Source of the DNA: Vulcanimicrobiota bacterium
GTDB lineage: Bacteria > Vulcanimicrobiota > Vulcanimicrobiia > Eremiobacterales > Eremiobacteraceae
Direction of reading: 5' to 3'
DNA length: 32,209 nucleotides
Assembly: GCA_014304875.1 (NCBI GenBank)
Contig: JACRUD010000145.1
Coordinates: 1-32,209, forward strand
Of this stretch, positions 14,548 to 23,108 are shown piece by piece. Below the pieces are notes generated by a model, which saw nothing but the letters and a program-made list of their open reading frames with translations, did not search any database and was not told where the DNA came from. How positions within the stretch are numbered: the stretch's first letter is position 1; the number at the start of each line of letters is the position of its first letter. Position numbers and translations under genes: made by a program.

Positions 14548-16815
14548 CTACAATAACGTCTGCTCCGGCCGGCGCGGGGCGAGCATCGCCGCGAGTTGCT
14601 CGACATCGCCTTCGCCGACCATGATTTTGCGCGGTTTGGTTCCCTCGGAAGGCCCGACGATGCGGTATTCCTCAAGGATTTTGATCAACCGGACGGCCCG
14701 CGGATGGCCGACCTTCAATTCGGCTTGCAACAAGGCCACCGACGCCATCTGGCGTTCGATGATGATCCGGGCCGCCTCGTAGGCGAGATCGTCTGCCGGG
14801 CCGGCGCCTTCTTCCTGCACTTCGCTCAACGCTATGTCGATGCGATTATCGGGATCATCTTGCTCGCGCCAAAACTCGCACAGCCGCTCGATCTCGTCGC
14901 CTGTGACGAGCGCGCCCTGCACGCGGACGGGCTTCGGCGCGTCGATGGGCAAGTAAAGCATGTCGCCGCGCCCCAGCAACCTTTCCGCACCCGCCATGTC
15001 CAAAATCGTTCGCGAATCGACCTGTGAGGAGACCGCGAAAGCGATGCGAGATGGAATGTTGGCTTTGATCAGGCCCGTGATCACGTCGACGGAGGGCCGT
15101 TGCGTTGCGACGACCAGATGGATGCCGGTTGCCCGCGCGAGCTGCGCGATGCGGCAGATGCTCGTCTCGACTCGCGTCGGTGCCACCAGCATGAGGTCCG
15201 CCAACTCGTCGATCACCACGATGATGTAAGGCAGCCGTTCCTCAGGATACTGCTGGTTGTACTCTTCGATCTTTCGGACGCCGGCACGCGCGAAACGTTC
15301 GTAGCGGGAGTCCATCTCTTTGGTCAACTCGTAGAGAGCCCCAGCTGCGAGCTTCGGATCGGTGATGGTATCCTTGATGAGGTGCGGGATGCCGGTATAG
15401 CTCGTCAGTTCGACGCGCTTGGGATCGATGAGCAGAAGCTGCACCTGATCCGGAGTTGAGATCGACAGCAGCGACGCCAGGATCACGTTGAGGCAGACGC
15501 TCTTGCCGGCGCCCGTGGCGCCCGCGACCAAGAGGTGCGGCATGCGGCCCAGGTCGGCGATGATCGGCCGTCCGCTGATGTCCTTTCCTAGGCCGATCGA
15601 GAGCTTGCCATCTCCTTTGGGCAAGTAGTCGAGAATCTCCCGGATAGCGACCAGCGATACGGCGCTGTTCGGCACCTCGATGCCGACGGCGGCTTTGCCC
15701 GGGATCGGCGCTTCGATCCGGATGCTATGTGCTGCCAAAGCCATTTGGATGTTGTCCGACAGCGATTTTATGGCGCTGACTTTCACTCCCTTACCGGGCA
15801 TCATCTCGTAGCGGGTCACGCTTGGGCCGCGCTCGATGTGAGTCACCGCGGCCGTCACGCCGAAGGAGGCCAGCGTTTCTTCGAGCAGCACGGCGGCGCT
15901 GTTCTCATTCTGGATACGCTTCTCGGGAGGGTTGAACATCGCGAAGTCAGGCAGATGGTAGCCCCCGCGCGCGTTGCCTCGTGCAGCAGGCTTCGCCAAG
16001 TCGGGAGGAGGCGGCGGAAGAACGGAAACCTCGGGTGAGATAATAGGCGCGAAGATCCCAGCAGTCGGCGCCGCCGCGTCCTCGGTAGAGCCGTTCGGCG
16101 CGATCTCCTGCACGTGCGAAGCGGCGCTGGACGCGGCTCCGGTTTGCGCCTGAGCTTGCGGCGCATCGACGCCGGCGGATGTCTGCGTCGTCGGCACCGG
16201 GCTCAGCCCGTCGGTAGACGGGCAACGCGCTAACTCAGCCGGCCGATCCGCGCTCGTGGCGATCGTCTTTGAGCGCTGGGGTGTCAGAGATCGAATCTTC
16301 GCGAGCAGCGAGCGAGCGGAATCCGCCAGCCCTGCGCTCGTGCGTTTGAGCGAGATGCCGGTCGGCGCGATCGCAAGCGCGATCGCGAAGCTAAAAAGGA
16401 TCACGTTGGCGCCGGCGAGACCGACAAACCTTTGCAAGCCGATCGCCAGGCTGTCGCCGACGATCCCACCGTTGCCGACAGAGCCTAACAGGCAGTCGAT
16501 CACCAGAAATTCGCCGGCTGCGCAGGCCGCTAAGCCAGCCATAGTTCGCGGCATCCGGACTTCCATGAAGATGATCACCGCCAGGGCCAGGACGGCAAGC
16601 ATAAAAAGCCACGCTCCGGCCACGCCGAACCAGCCGTGTAGCGCCTCTTTGACGACCGGCCCAAACCATCCGGACTGGCCGTGCGGCAGGGCGAGGGAGA
16701 GAGCCAGGACGATAGCCGCGCAAAGCAAGCCGATGCCCAGGACCTCGAGGTTGAAGCTGAGCCCCGGTAACGGGTCGACGCGCCGCGATCGCGCGGATAC
16801 CTTTGCGCGTTTCAT
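14548..16815 (-). CDS. ftsK: DNA translocase FtsK/SpoIIIE
   Basis: FtsK pumps chromosome DNA through the closing septum and aids dimer resolution. The 755-residue protein has four N-terminal membrane helices (residues about 25-180), a Pro/Ala/Gln-rich linker, an alpha domain (LEETLASFGVTAAVTHIERGPSVTRYEM), a RecA-like motor with Walker A AGATGAGKS (near residue 433) and Walker B IIVVIDELADLM (near 535), and a C-terminal winged-helix gamma domain (ASVALLQAELKVGHPRAVRLIKILEEYRIVGPSEG) that reads KOPS/SRS-type DNA signals. The short linker is closer to SpoIIIE-type than to E. coli FtsK. Start ATG at 16815. Palindromic repeats flank it on both sides. Confidence 0.97.
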   Translation of the reverse strand: MKRAKVSARSRRVDPLPGLSFNLEVLGIGLLCAAIVLALSLALPHGQSGWFGPVVKEALHGWFGVAGAWLFMLAVLALAVIIFMEVRMPRTMAGLAACAAGEFLVIDCLLGSVGNGGIVGDSLAIGLQRFVGLAGANVILFSFAIALAIAPTGISLKRTSAGLADSARSLLAKIRSLTPQRSKTIATSADRPAELARCPSTDGLSPVPTTQTSAGVDAPQAQAQTGAASSAASHVQEIAPNGSTEDAAAPTAGIFAPIISPEVSVLPPPPPDLAKPAARGNARGGYHLPDFAMFNPPEKRIQNENSAAVLLEETLASFGVTAAVTHIERGPSVTRYEMMPGKGVKVSAIKSLSDNIQMALAAHSIRIEAPIPGKAAVGIEVPNSAVSLVAIREILDYLPKGDGKLSIGLGKDISGRPIIADLGRMPHLLVAGATGAGKSVCLNVILASLLSISTPDQVQLLLIDPKRVELTSYTGIPHLIKDTITDPKLAAGALYELTKEMDSRYERFARAGVRKIEEYNQQYPEERLPYIIVVIDELADLMLVAPTRVETSICRIAQLARATGIHLVVATQRPSVDVITGLIKANIPSRIAFAVSSQVDSRTILDMAGAERLLGRGDMLYLPIDAPKPVRVQGALVTGDEIERLCEFWREQDDPDNRIDIALSEVQEEGAGPADDLAYEAARIIIERQMASVALLQAELKVGHPRAVRLIKILEEYRIVGPSEGTKPRKIMVGEGDVEQLAAMLAPRRPEQTLL

Positions 16816-16890
16816 CTGTTTGCCAACTGACGTACGGGCGTTCGATGACAGCGAAAATCCGCCTGCGCCACGACGGTGTGAGATGCTTAT

Positions 16891-16917
16891 GTATCCAGGG
16901 ACCTTTAGGTCCGTCCG
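16891..16917 (+). repeat. Palindromic intergenic repeat, copy 4 (between RNase J and ftsK)
   Basis: GGACCT-TT-AGGTCC with 6-bp arms, preceded by TGTATCC and followed by GTCC. It lies in the 118-base gap between the RNase J stop and the ftsK start. Its orientation is opposite to both genes, unlike most other copies. Confidence 0.75.
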
Positions 16918-16933
16918 CTGCTGACGCCGGTCG

Positions 16934-18664
16934 CTAGACTTCCATGACGACCGGCACGATCATCGGCCTTCGCTTGGTGCGGTCGTAGACAAAGCGCTGC
17001 AGACCTTTATGGACGTGCTCGCGGATAGTCGTCCATTCCGTGAGACCTTGCGTCGCTCCGGATTCGATGATTTGCCACGCTTGGCGGCGCACGTCTTCGA
17101 CGATGCTGTCATTTTCAGTCCGCTGACCGAAGGTAAACCCACGCGTTGTGATGTCCGGGCCGGCGAGCACTTTGCCGTCGGAACTGTCGATGGTGACCGT
17201 CACGACGATCATCCCGTCCGCCGAGAGATGCTTGCGGTCGCGAAGCACGACCTCGCCGACGTCGCCGACGCCAAGTCCGTCGACGAACACCGGGCCGCCA
17301 TTCGTCTTGCCGACCGGCTTTGCGCCGTCGGGAGTCAGTTCAAGAACGTCGCCGTTTTCTAAGACGAACGCGTTGGACGCCGGAACGCCCGTCTTCAGCG
17401 CGAGCCGCACGTGCTGCGCGAGCATGCGATATTCCCCGTGCAGCGGAACGAAATACTTGGGTCGCACAAGATTGAGCATCAGCAGGAGCTCCTCCTGACA
17501 CCCATGACCTGAGACGTGGACCATGCGGTCCCTTCCGTAGATGACGTTCACGCCGAGCTTGAATAGATTGTTGATCGTGCGCCCGACGCTGCGCTCGTTG
17601 CCCGGAATAGGCGTTGCGGAAAGGATGATGGTGTCGCCGCGGACGAGCTTCACCGTGCGGTGATCGCGCGCCGCCATGCGCGTGAGCGCCGACGTGGGCT
17701 CACCTTGGCTCCCGGTCGTGCAGATCACCACCTTATGCGGCGGATACGCGTCGATCTCGTGCTCGCGGATCAATTGACCCGCCGCCACCGCGAGATACCC
17801 GTGCTCGATGGCGATGCTGGACACGTTCTGCATGCTGCGCCCGACGAAACACACTTTGCGGTCGTGCTGCGCCGCTGCGTCCGCGGCTTGCTGCAAGCGA
17901 GGCACGTTGGAAGCAAATGACGTGATGATGATACGGCCCTTGCAGCGCGAAAAAATGTCCGCGAATGTCTCACCCACCACCCGCTCTGAAGCCGTGTGAC
18001 CGGGTACCTCGGCGTTCGTCGAGTCTCCGGCAAGCAGAAGAACGCCCTCCTCGCCGCAGCGCGCGAATGCTGCGATATCGGAGGGGTGGCCGTCGATCGG
18101 CGTCTGGTCGAATTTGTAGTCACCGGTGTGCAGCACAAGCCCGAGCGGCGTACGCAGCGCCACCGAACAAGACCCGGCGACGGAGTGAGTAATCGAAATG
18201 AACTCGCCGCGCAGCCGTCCCAGCTTGATGATCTCACCGGGGTCGATAACGTTCACACGGGCGACATCGAGCAGTTTGTGTTCTTTGAGCTTTCCCCGCA
18301 GTAAAGCCAGCGTCACACCGGTTCCGTATACCGGCACGTTGAGCTGCGCTAGAAAGAACGGCACCCCGCCGATGTGGTCTTCGTGGGCGTGAGTCAGCAA
18401 CAGGCCCCGCACTTTGGCCGCCCGCTCCAACAAGTAGGACATGTCGTTGATGACGAGGTCGACCCCCATCATCTCTTCCTCGGGGAACTGAACGCCGGCG
18501 TCGATGACGACGATGTCGTCAGCCGTCTCGTAGACCGTCATATTGCGGCCTATCTCGCCGCACCCGCCCAGCGGAATGACGCGCAGATATTCACCCGCCG
18601 GAGGCTCGGCGAGCACGTGGGCATCTCCCGTGCGCGCGGGAGTAGGAAAAAACTCATGTTGCAT
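16934..18664 (-). CDS. rnj: Ribonuclease J
   Basis: RNase J is a metallo-beta-lactamase/beta-CASP nuclease with 5'-3' exonuclease and endonuclease activity in mRNA decay and rRNA processing. The 576-residue protein has GGCGEIGRNMTVYE, the zinc-binding HAHEDH (residues 92-97), HTGDYKFDQTPIDG, the beta-CASP segment with DSTNAEVPGHTASE, TGSQGEPTSALTRMA, HVSGHGCQEEL, PLHGEYRML, and a C-terminal domain (SADGMIVVTVTIDSSDGKVL). Lengths and motifs are normal. The N-terminal extension of about 25 residues before YLRVIPLGG is mildly long. ATG at 18664; the stop is TAG. RNase J as a main nuclease fits a lineage outside the gamma- and betaproteobacteria. Confidence 0.97.
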   Translation of the reverse strand: MQHEFFPTPARTGDAHVLAEPPAGEYLRVIPLGGCGEIGRNMTVYETADDIVVIDAGVQFPEEEMMGVDLVINDMSYLLERAAKVRGLLLTHAHEDHIGGVPFFLAQLNVPVYGTGVTLALLRGKLKEHKLLDVARVNVIDPGEIIKLGRLRGEFISITHSVAGSCSVALRTPLGLVLHTGDYKFDQTPIDGHPSDIAAFARCGEEGVLLLAGDSTNAEVPGHTASERVVGETFADIFSRCKGRIIITSFASNVPRLQQAADAAAQHDRKVCFVGRSMQNVSSIAIEHGYLAVAAGQLIREHEIDAYPPHKVVICTTGSQGEPTSALTRMAARDHRTVKLVRGDTIILSATPIPGNERSVGRTINNLFKLGVNVIYGRDRMVHVSGHGCQEELLLMLNLVRPKYFVPLHGEYRMLAQHVRLALKTGVPASNAFVLENGDVLELTPDGAKPVGKTNGGPVFVDGLGVGDVGEVVLRDRKHLSADGMIVVTVTIDSSDGKVLAGPDITTRGFTFGQRTENDSIVEDVRRQAWQIIESGATQGLTEWTTIREHVHKGLQRFVYDRTKRRPMIVPVVMEV

Positions 18665-18733
18665 GGGTAATTAGACTTAAGGCGGGGTGCGCGCATGGCC
18701 TGCTCGGTTTAGTGGCGGCATCGTCCGAACCGA

Positions 18734-18760
18734 CGGACCTGAAGGTCGGCGGCTACATTA
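18734..18760 (-). repeat. Palindromic intergenic repeat, copy 5 (after the secreted unknown protein)
   Basis: On the minus strand ATGTAGCC is followed by GCCGACCT-TC-AGGTCCG; one base of the usual left arm is changed or lost, leaving a 5-bp perfect core. It begins about 5 bases after the TAA of the gene at 18765-19388, in its direction of transcription. Confidence 0.8.
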
Positions 18761-18764
18761 CGCT

Positions 18765-19388
18765 TTAAAGCCGCGCCGCGGACCACTCGATGGAGCTCGG
18801 CACCAAAGCCGCAGGGCAGAGCAACTCGATCCGCCGGCTCTCGTGCGGCGCAAGTCGCTCGATGGCGAGCGAAGCCGTCGCCTTTGGACCGTCTGAGGTG
18901 GCGATGACTGCAGTCACGACGTAGGAAACATGGTCGGGCGAAGTGTTGGTGACGCGAGCCCTGATTATGGGGCTGCCGACGAAGTCCAGCGTCACGCTGA
19001 CATCGTCGATCTCTATGCCTTCGGCTAGCGCGTGCCGCCGATCATCCCGCATGACCTGACGCTCGGTCGAGGCCCCCACTAAGAACTCGCTCAGCAGAGC
19101 CTCGCGTCGTTCGAGCATCGCGATTCGGGCGAGCCGGACGACGCGGCGACGCAGCAAACGCTCTTCTTGGCGGCTCGAATCGGGCGACGAGGCTTCGGGT
19201 TGCCCGCACGCTGGCTTGCGTTTTTTACGGGTGTGCTTTTTCTTGACCTGATGGACCGCTGCCGTCGCGGGTGATTCAGTCAGCGCGATATTGGCCCGAC
19301 CTCCGCCGCAATGCGAAGCGTTCCCTACGCCGCCATCGAACCCAACGGCGATGACCAGGGCGACCAACGGCACTATCGCAAGCAGCAT
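18765..19388 (-). CDS. Secreted protein of unknown function with FxLYD-like C-terminal domain
   Basis: The 207-residue product has an N-terminal hydrophobic segment (MLLAIVPLVALVIAVGFDGG) that looks like a signal peptide or anchor, a very basic stretch (KKKHTRKKRKPACG, residues about 49-62), a charged helical part (RRRVVRLARIAMLERREALLSEF) and a C-terminal beta-rich domain (VSVTLDFVGSPIIRARVTNTSPDHVSYVVTAVIATSDG...). The pattern of beta strands ending in 'LAPHESRRIEL' resembles small extracytoplasmic FxLYD/NEAr-immunoglobulin-like domains, but the match is structural guesswork. No function is assigned. It is divergent from the GntR gene, and its ATG is 162 bases from it. Confidence 0.65.
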   Translation of the reverse strand: MLLAIVPLVALVIAVGFDGGVGNASHCGGGRANIALTESPATAAVHQVKKKHTRKKRKPACGQPEASSPDSSRQEERLLRRRVVRLARIAMLERREALLSEFLVGASTERQVMRDDRRHALAEGIEIDDVSVTLDFVGSPIIRARVTNTSPDHVSYVVTAVIATSDGPKATASLAIERLAPHESRRIELLCPAALVPSSIEWSAARL

Positions 19389-19434
19389 GCCCCAACATCA
19401 CTGTTGTCGACCGCGCCATCAAGCATCTGGGCCG

Positions 19435-19464
19435 TTGACAACGGGCGGACCTTCGATATATCAT
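19435..19464 (+). promoter_or_regulatory. Sigma70-like promoter of the GntR/efflux unit
   Basis: A perfect -35 box TTGACA (19435-19440) is followed after 18 bases by TATCAT (19459-19464), five of six matches to the -10 consensus. It lies just upstream of the inverted-repeat operator, so transcription would start inside the operator. The start point is predicted, not measured. Confidence 0.6.
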
Positions 19465-19468
19465 ACGC

Positions 19469-19490
19469 TTGTCTTAAATGCCTAAGACAA
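19469..19490 (+). promoter_or_regulatory. Inverted-repeat operator, probably for the GntR regulator
   Basis: TTGTCTTA (19469-19476), six bases, then TAAGACAA (19483-19490) form a perfect 8-bp inverted repeat. YtrA-type GntR regulators bind inverted repeats of this kind near their own promoters. The position directly after the -10 box would block RNA polymerase, so autorepression of the regulator and the downstream genes is the natural reading. Confidence 0.7.
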
Positions 19491-19550
19491 TAGGACAGCC
19501 CAACGGCCACCGCAAGGGAACTGAACTTTCGGCTCGAGCCCGCCACGAAG

Positions 19551-19895
19551 ATGCCGCTTTATCTGCAGCTGAAAAGCCAACTGCTCCACGCTCTCACGAG
19601 CGGAGCCATCGCGGCCGGCGACCAGCTTCCGACCGTTCGTGAACTCGCTGTACACCTTGCGATCAATCCGAATACCGTCAATCGCGCGTACGCAGAGCTT
19701 GAATGGGACGGCGTTTTGGCGACGCGGCGCGGACGCGGTACTTTTGTGGCAAGCTCCGCCCGCCCGGCCGATTTCGCGGCGCAAGCCGCCCGACTTCACG
19801 ACATCGTGAAGCGGGCACTAACCGAAGCTGGCGCTTTCGGCTTTGGCCCAGCCGAACTCGTTGAAGCCATCGAACTGCTCGGTCGCGGAGAATAA
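19551..19895 (+). CDS. GntR family transcriptional regulator, YtrA subfamily
   Basis: The product has an N-terminal winged helix-turn-helix (PLYLQLKSQLLHALTSGAIAAGDQLPTVRELAVHLAINPNTVNRAYAELEWDGVLATRRGRGTFV) and a short C-terminal helix pair (residues about 75-114) rather than a ligand-binding domain. This short form defines the YtrA subfamily, which usually represses a neighbouring ABC transporter operon. The first ATG gives 114 residues. The same frame before it reads ELNFRLEPATK, which looks like the normal start of such proteins ('xFxLDPxSxxPLYxQL'), so translation may begin at a CTG at 19521. The gene heads the slipin-Yip1-efflux cluster and is 55 bases from the next start. Confidence 0.9.
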   Translation: MPLYLQLKSQLLHALTSGAIAAGDQLPTVRELAVHLAINPNTVNRAYAELEWDGVLATRRGRGTFVASSARPADFAAQAARLHDIVKRALTEAGAFGFGPAELVEAIELLGRGE

Positions 19896-19950
19896 CGATA
19901 AAGACGCTCGTTAACTTTGGAGCACAGCCGCTTGACGGAGGTTTGAAACG

Positions 19951-20979
19951 ATGCCCACCCTATCTTCATCGCGTCCCAAGGCAGCCGCACGCCCGGCGCC
20001 CCCGGCGGTCCGGCCGCCGCAAGTTCGCAGATCCACCTCGGAAACGCGGTGTCATGGCTGATCGCCGGATTGCTTTTGGTCTTAGGAGTGCTGGGGACGG
20101 CTGCAACGGATACTCCTCTCCCGCTCTTCGCCGCGATCATCCTAGCAGCGATCACCGTCGCCAGCCTTCAGATAGCGAAGGCGTGGGAACGAGCCGTCAT
20201 CTTACGCATGGGACGTTTCCAAAGTCTGGTTGGACCCGGCCTTTTCTTGTTCCCGCAGTCGATACCGTTGCTGCCTGGATCGATCAGCGCGTACAGAGAG
20301 CACCTTTACCGCCCAAGAATCGCTGACCAAGGATACCGTGCCGGTTGACGTCGACGCCGTTTTGTTCTGGATCGTGTGGGATGCGAAAAAAGCGGCGCTG
20401 GAAGTGGCTTCATACGGCCAGGCCATCGCATGGGCTGCGCAGACGGCGTTGCGCGACATCATCGGAACGACCGACCTTGCCGACCTGCTTTCGAACCGGC
20501 AGACGGTGGACCAGCGGCTCCAGCAGGCCATCGACGCCCGAACGACGCCCTGGGGCATCACCGTACAGTCAGTAGAGATCCGCGACATCAAGATCCCCGC
20601 CAATTTGCAGGATGCGATGTCGCGCCAGGCGCAGGCTGAACGGGAGCGCCAAGCGCGCGTGATTCTCGGCGAGGCAGAGCGGCAAATCTCCGAATCTTTT
20701 CTCGAAGCCGCCAAAGCGTATGCGGGCAATCCCATCGCGTTGCATCTGCGCGCCATGAACATGCTTTATGAAGGCCTGAAGGAGAAGGGAGCTATGATCG
20801 TCGTCCCCAGTACGGCAGTAGAGACGATGGGCTTAGGCACCATCGCAGGGTTAGCCGCGCTCGGCGGCGCCAGCGCGGGCGGCCCCGGCGGCGCGCTCAT
20901 CGGCTCGCCGGCCGCTGCGGCGACCAGCATCCCGCCGCGCCCGCAGGTAAGCGAAACCATCACCGGAGCGGCGCAATAA
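19951..20979 (+). pseudogene. Slipin/stomatin-like SPFH (Band 7) protein gene with three single-base frame slips
   Basis: Slipins are membrane-anchored scaffold proteins that form rings or microdomains. An ATG at 19951 with GGAGG nine bases upstream opens MPTLSSSRP, then homology moves to a second frame (GSRTPGAPGGPAAASS..., a membrane helix, then ERAVILRMGRFQSLVGPGLFLF), to a third frame (PAVDTVAAWIDQRVQRAP) and back to the first (TAQESLTKDTVPVDVDAVLFWIVWDAKKAALEV ... RDIKIPANLQDAMSRQAQAERERQARVILGEAERQI ... ETMGLGTI). Each jump is -1 and each falls at a homopolymer: CCC at 19975-19977, CCC at 20252-20254 and TTT at 20305-20307. Adding one base at each gives one 343-residue slipin of normal length. 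It is either a decayed gene or an assembly error. Its stop overlaps the next ATG (TAATG). Confidence 0.88.
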
Positions 20980-21698
20980 TGGCGAGCGACGCCCTCAGCG
21001 GGCCGCCTGGACGCGTGAACGGATTGGCGACCTACTTTTCCATCGTCCCGACACCGAAAGCAGCCTTCGCTCAGCTCGCCCGCACGCCGATGTGGGGGTG
21101 GGCCGCCGTGGCCGGCATCGTCTTGACGTTGATCGGATCCGTCCTTGCCGCGCCGGCGACCGCGCATTTCGCACAGATCATGCAGCAGCAGCGCCTCGCG
21201 CAGCTACCTGCCGACCAGCGGCAGCAAGCTGCGGCGGCCATGGCGGCAAGCGCTTCGTTCGTGAACTTCTTTATCGCCGCAGGCGGAGTCGTCACGCCGT
21301 GGATCGTCTGGCTTGTCACGGCCGCCATATTTCTTGCCGGGGCAGCGCTCCTCGGCGGGCAGGCACGCTGGAAGCTTGCTTGGGTCGCCGCCGTCAATGC
21401 CTACGTGATCTCCGCCATCGCGGCAGTTATCTATGGCATCATTCTGCGTTTGCGAGGACCGCTGAGCGTCAACAGCACCGCAGACGTCTACGTGCTGCCG
21501 TCTCTCTCCCAGTTCGTGCACGGCAGCGTCAAACTGGCGGCGTTCCTTGCCGCGTACAACGTGATGTACATCTGGTATTACATCGTCGCCATCATCGCTT
21601 TGGAACAAATATTGAAGCTGAGGCGAAGCGCAGCCATCGGCACGGGCATCGCCGTGAGCCTCTTATCGGCCGGGTATGCCGCTCTTGTCTCGCGCTAG
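20979..21698 (+). CDS. Yip1-family multi-pass membrane protein
   Basis: The 239-residue protein has a short cytoplasmic N-terminus with PTPKAAFAQLARTPMWGW, the sort of sequence that precedes the first helix in bacterial Yip1-domain proteins. Five membrane helices follow: AAVAGIVLTLIGSVLAAP, FFIAAGGVVTPWIVWLVTAAIFLAGAALL, AVNAYVISAIAAVIYGIIL, FLAAYNVMYIWYYIVAIIAL and AAIGTGIAVSLLSAGYAALV. The function of bacterial members is unknown; they often lie next to ABC transporters or efflux genes, as here. The ATG overlaps the slipin stop by one base, and the gene overlaps the TolC-like gene by 23 bases if the upstream ATG is used there. Confidence 0.8.
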   Translation: MASDALSGPPGRVNGLATYFSIVPTPKAAFAQLARTPMWGWAAVAGIVLTLIGSVLAAPATAHFAQIMQQQRLAQLPADQRQQAAAAMAASASFVNFFIAAGGVVTPWIVWLVTAAIFLAGAALLGGQARWKLAWVAAVNAYVISAIAAVIYGIILRLRGPLSVNSTADVYVLPSLSQFVHGSVKLAAFLAAYNVMYIWYYIVAIIALEQILKLRRSAAIGTGIAVSLLSAGYAALVSR

Positions 21699-23106
21699 CT
21701 CCTCCATGCCGCGTTTTTGGTCGCTTGTCGCCGCAGTCGCGACTGCGCTCGCGGTTGCGGCGCCGGCCCTGGCCGACGGCTCCGCCCAGTCGCCTAGCCC
21801 GCTAAGCTTAGCGCAGGCGGTCGACTTCGCGCTGGCACACAACGCTTCGGTCCTGCAAGCCCAAGCGCAGGTCGCTTCCGCCGGTTCGGTTCTGGCGCGC
21901 GACCGCTCGCTGGAGCTGCCGCTCATCGCAGGCCAAGCGCAATCGGTCTTGGACCGCCAAAGCGCGAACAACGCGGGAAGCCTGGCGCAGTTCGGGCTGC
22001 GCCCCAGCCCGAACTTTTCCCAAAACACCGCGCAACTGCTCGGGTCGCAAAACGTCTTGAACTTGACCGACACGCTGCAGGCGAAGCAAGCCAAGCACGC
22101 CTACGACTCCACCGTCGAGAACCTGCGTCTCGCGCGCGAGCAAGTCACCTTGAACGTCGACTCGGGGTACTATGCGCTCGTCCAAAACTCCAACATCGCC
22201 GCCCTAGACCGGAGCGACGAGCTGTACCAGCGTGCGCTGCTGCAGATCGCTCAGGCGAATTTCAAAGCCGGCAGAGTCGCCGGCATCGACACGCTTAAAG
22301 CGCAAGTCCAGCTCACGACGGCGCAGGAACGGCACGCGTCCGCACTCGCTGACGTCGCTGATGCCGGAGAAAACCTTGGGCAGGTGATCGGAGCGCCTCC
22401 GGGCACGAGTTTCATCATCGCCGCGACCGTGCCGCAGCCCGAGCCGAAGACCACGGATCTGGCCGTCTTGCGCGCAACCGCATTGGCCAATCGACCTGAA
22501 GTGGCGATCGCCGGAGCCAACCTGCAAAATGCGCTGCTGTCGAACGGCTTGGTCGATGCTCCGAACCTGCCCAGCGTGGCCTTAAACGGCGGTTACGGCA
22601 ACCAAGTGTCCCCAACCACCAACGCCGCGTTCGTCGATCAATGCATCGCGTCGAACAACAATCCGAACCGCCCGCCGACGATCCCGATCCAAAACTGCTC
22701 GCCCGGCACATCCCACTTCTACAATATCGGGCTGACGTCGACATGGACGCTGCCGATCGTCGATTGGGGGGCGACGCACGCCGCCCATCGCAGCGCGTAC
22801 TCAGCGATCGACCAGCAGCGGGCGGCTTTGGATCTGGCGCGCAACCAAACCACCGTCGATGTCGACCAAGCCGTGCGCCGGCTTCAGGTCGATAAGGAAA
22901 ACGTCGGTTTGGCGCAGGCCAACGCTCGTTTGGCCAAACAAGCCGCCGATATCGCGCAGGTGCAGTACCGATTGGGCGTCATCAGCCAAGTCGACGTCAC
23001 ATCGGCCGAGCAGAGCTACCAGCAGGCCGCTCGCGATCTGCTGGCTGCGCAAGTCGGCTACGCGCTCGCCGTCGACAAAGTCGAATTGGCCACGGGGTCC
23101 TTGTAG
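21676..23106 (+). CDS. TolC-family outer-membrane efflux channel
   Basis: The product (476 residues from this ATG, 466 from the ATG at 21706) has a signal peptide (MPRFWSLVAAVATALAVAAPALADG) and two long repeated helical halves. The first holds LSLAQAVDFALAHNASVLQAQAQV and the second LDLARNQTTVDVDQAVRRLQVDKENVGLAQANARLA ... YRLGVISQVDVTSAEQSYQQAARDLLAAQ, both typical of outer-membrane efflux proteins. These trimers form a channel through the outer membrane and periplasm for tripartite exporters. A loop near residues 318-336 contains two Cys (CIASNNNPNRPPTIPIQNCS) that could form a disulfide. The gene is followed two bases later by the adaptor gene. Confidence 0.92.
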   Translation: MPLLSRASSSMPRFWSLVAAVATALAVAAPALADGSAQSPSPLSLAQAVDFALAHNASVLQAQAQVASAGSVLARDRSLELPLIAGQAQSVLDRQSANNAGSLAQFGLRPSPNFSQNTAQLLGSQNVLNLTDTLQAKQAKHAYDSTVENLRLAREQVTLNVDSGYYALVQNSNIAALDRSDELYQRALLQIAQANFKAGRVAGIDTLKAQVQLTTAQERHASALADVADAGENLGQVIGAPPGTSFIIAATVPQPEPKTTDLAVLRATALANRPEVAIAGANLQNALLSNGLVDAPNLPSVALNGGYGNQVSPTTNAAFVDQCIASNNNPNRPPTIPIQNCSPGTSHFYNIGLTSTWTLPIVDWGATHAAHRSAYSAIDQQRAALDLARNQTTVDVDQAVRRLQVDKENVGLAQANARLAKQAADIAQVQYRLGVISQVDVTSAEQSYQQAARDLLAAQVGYALAVDKVELATGSL

Positions 23107-23108
23107 AG

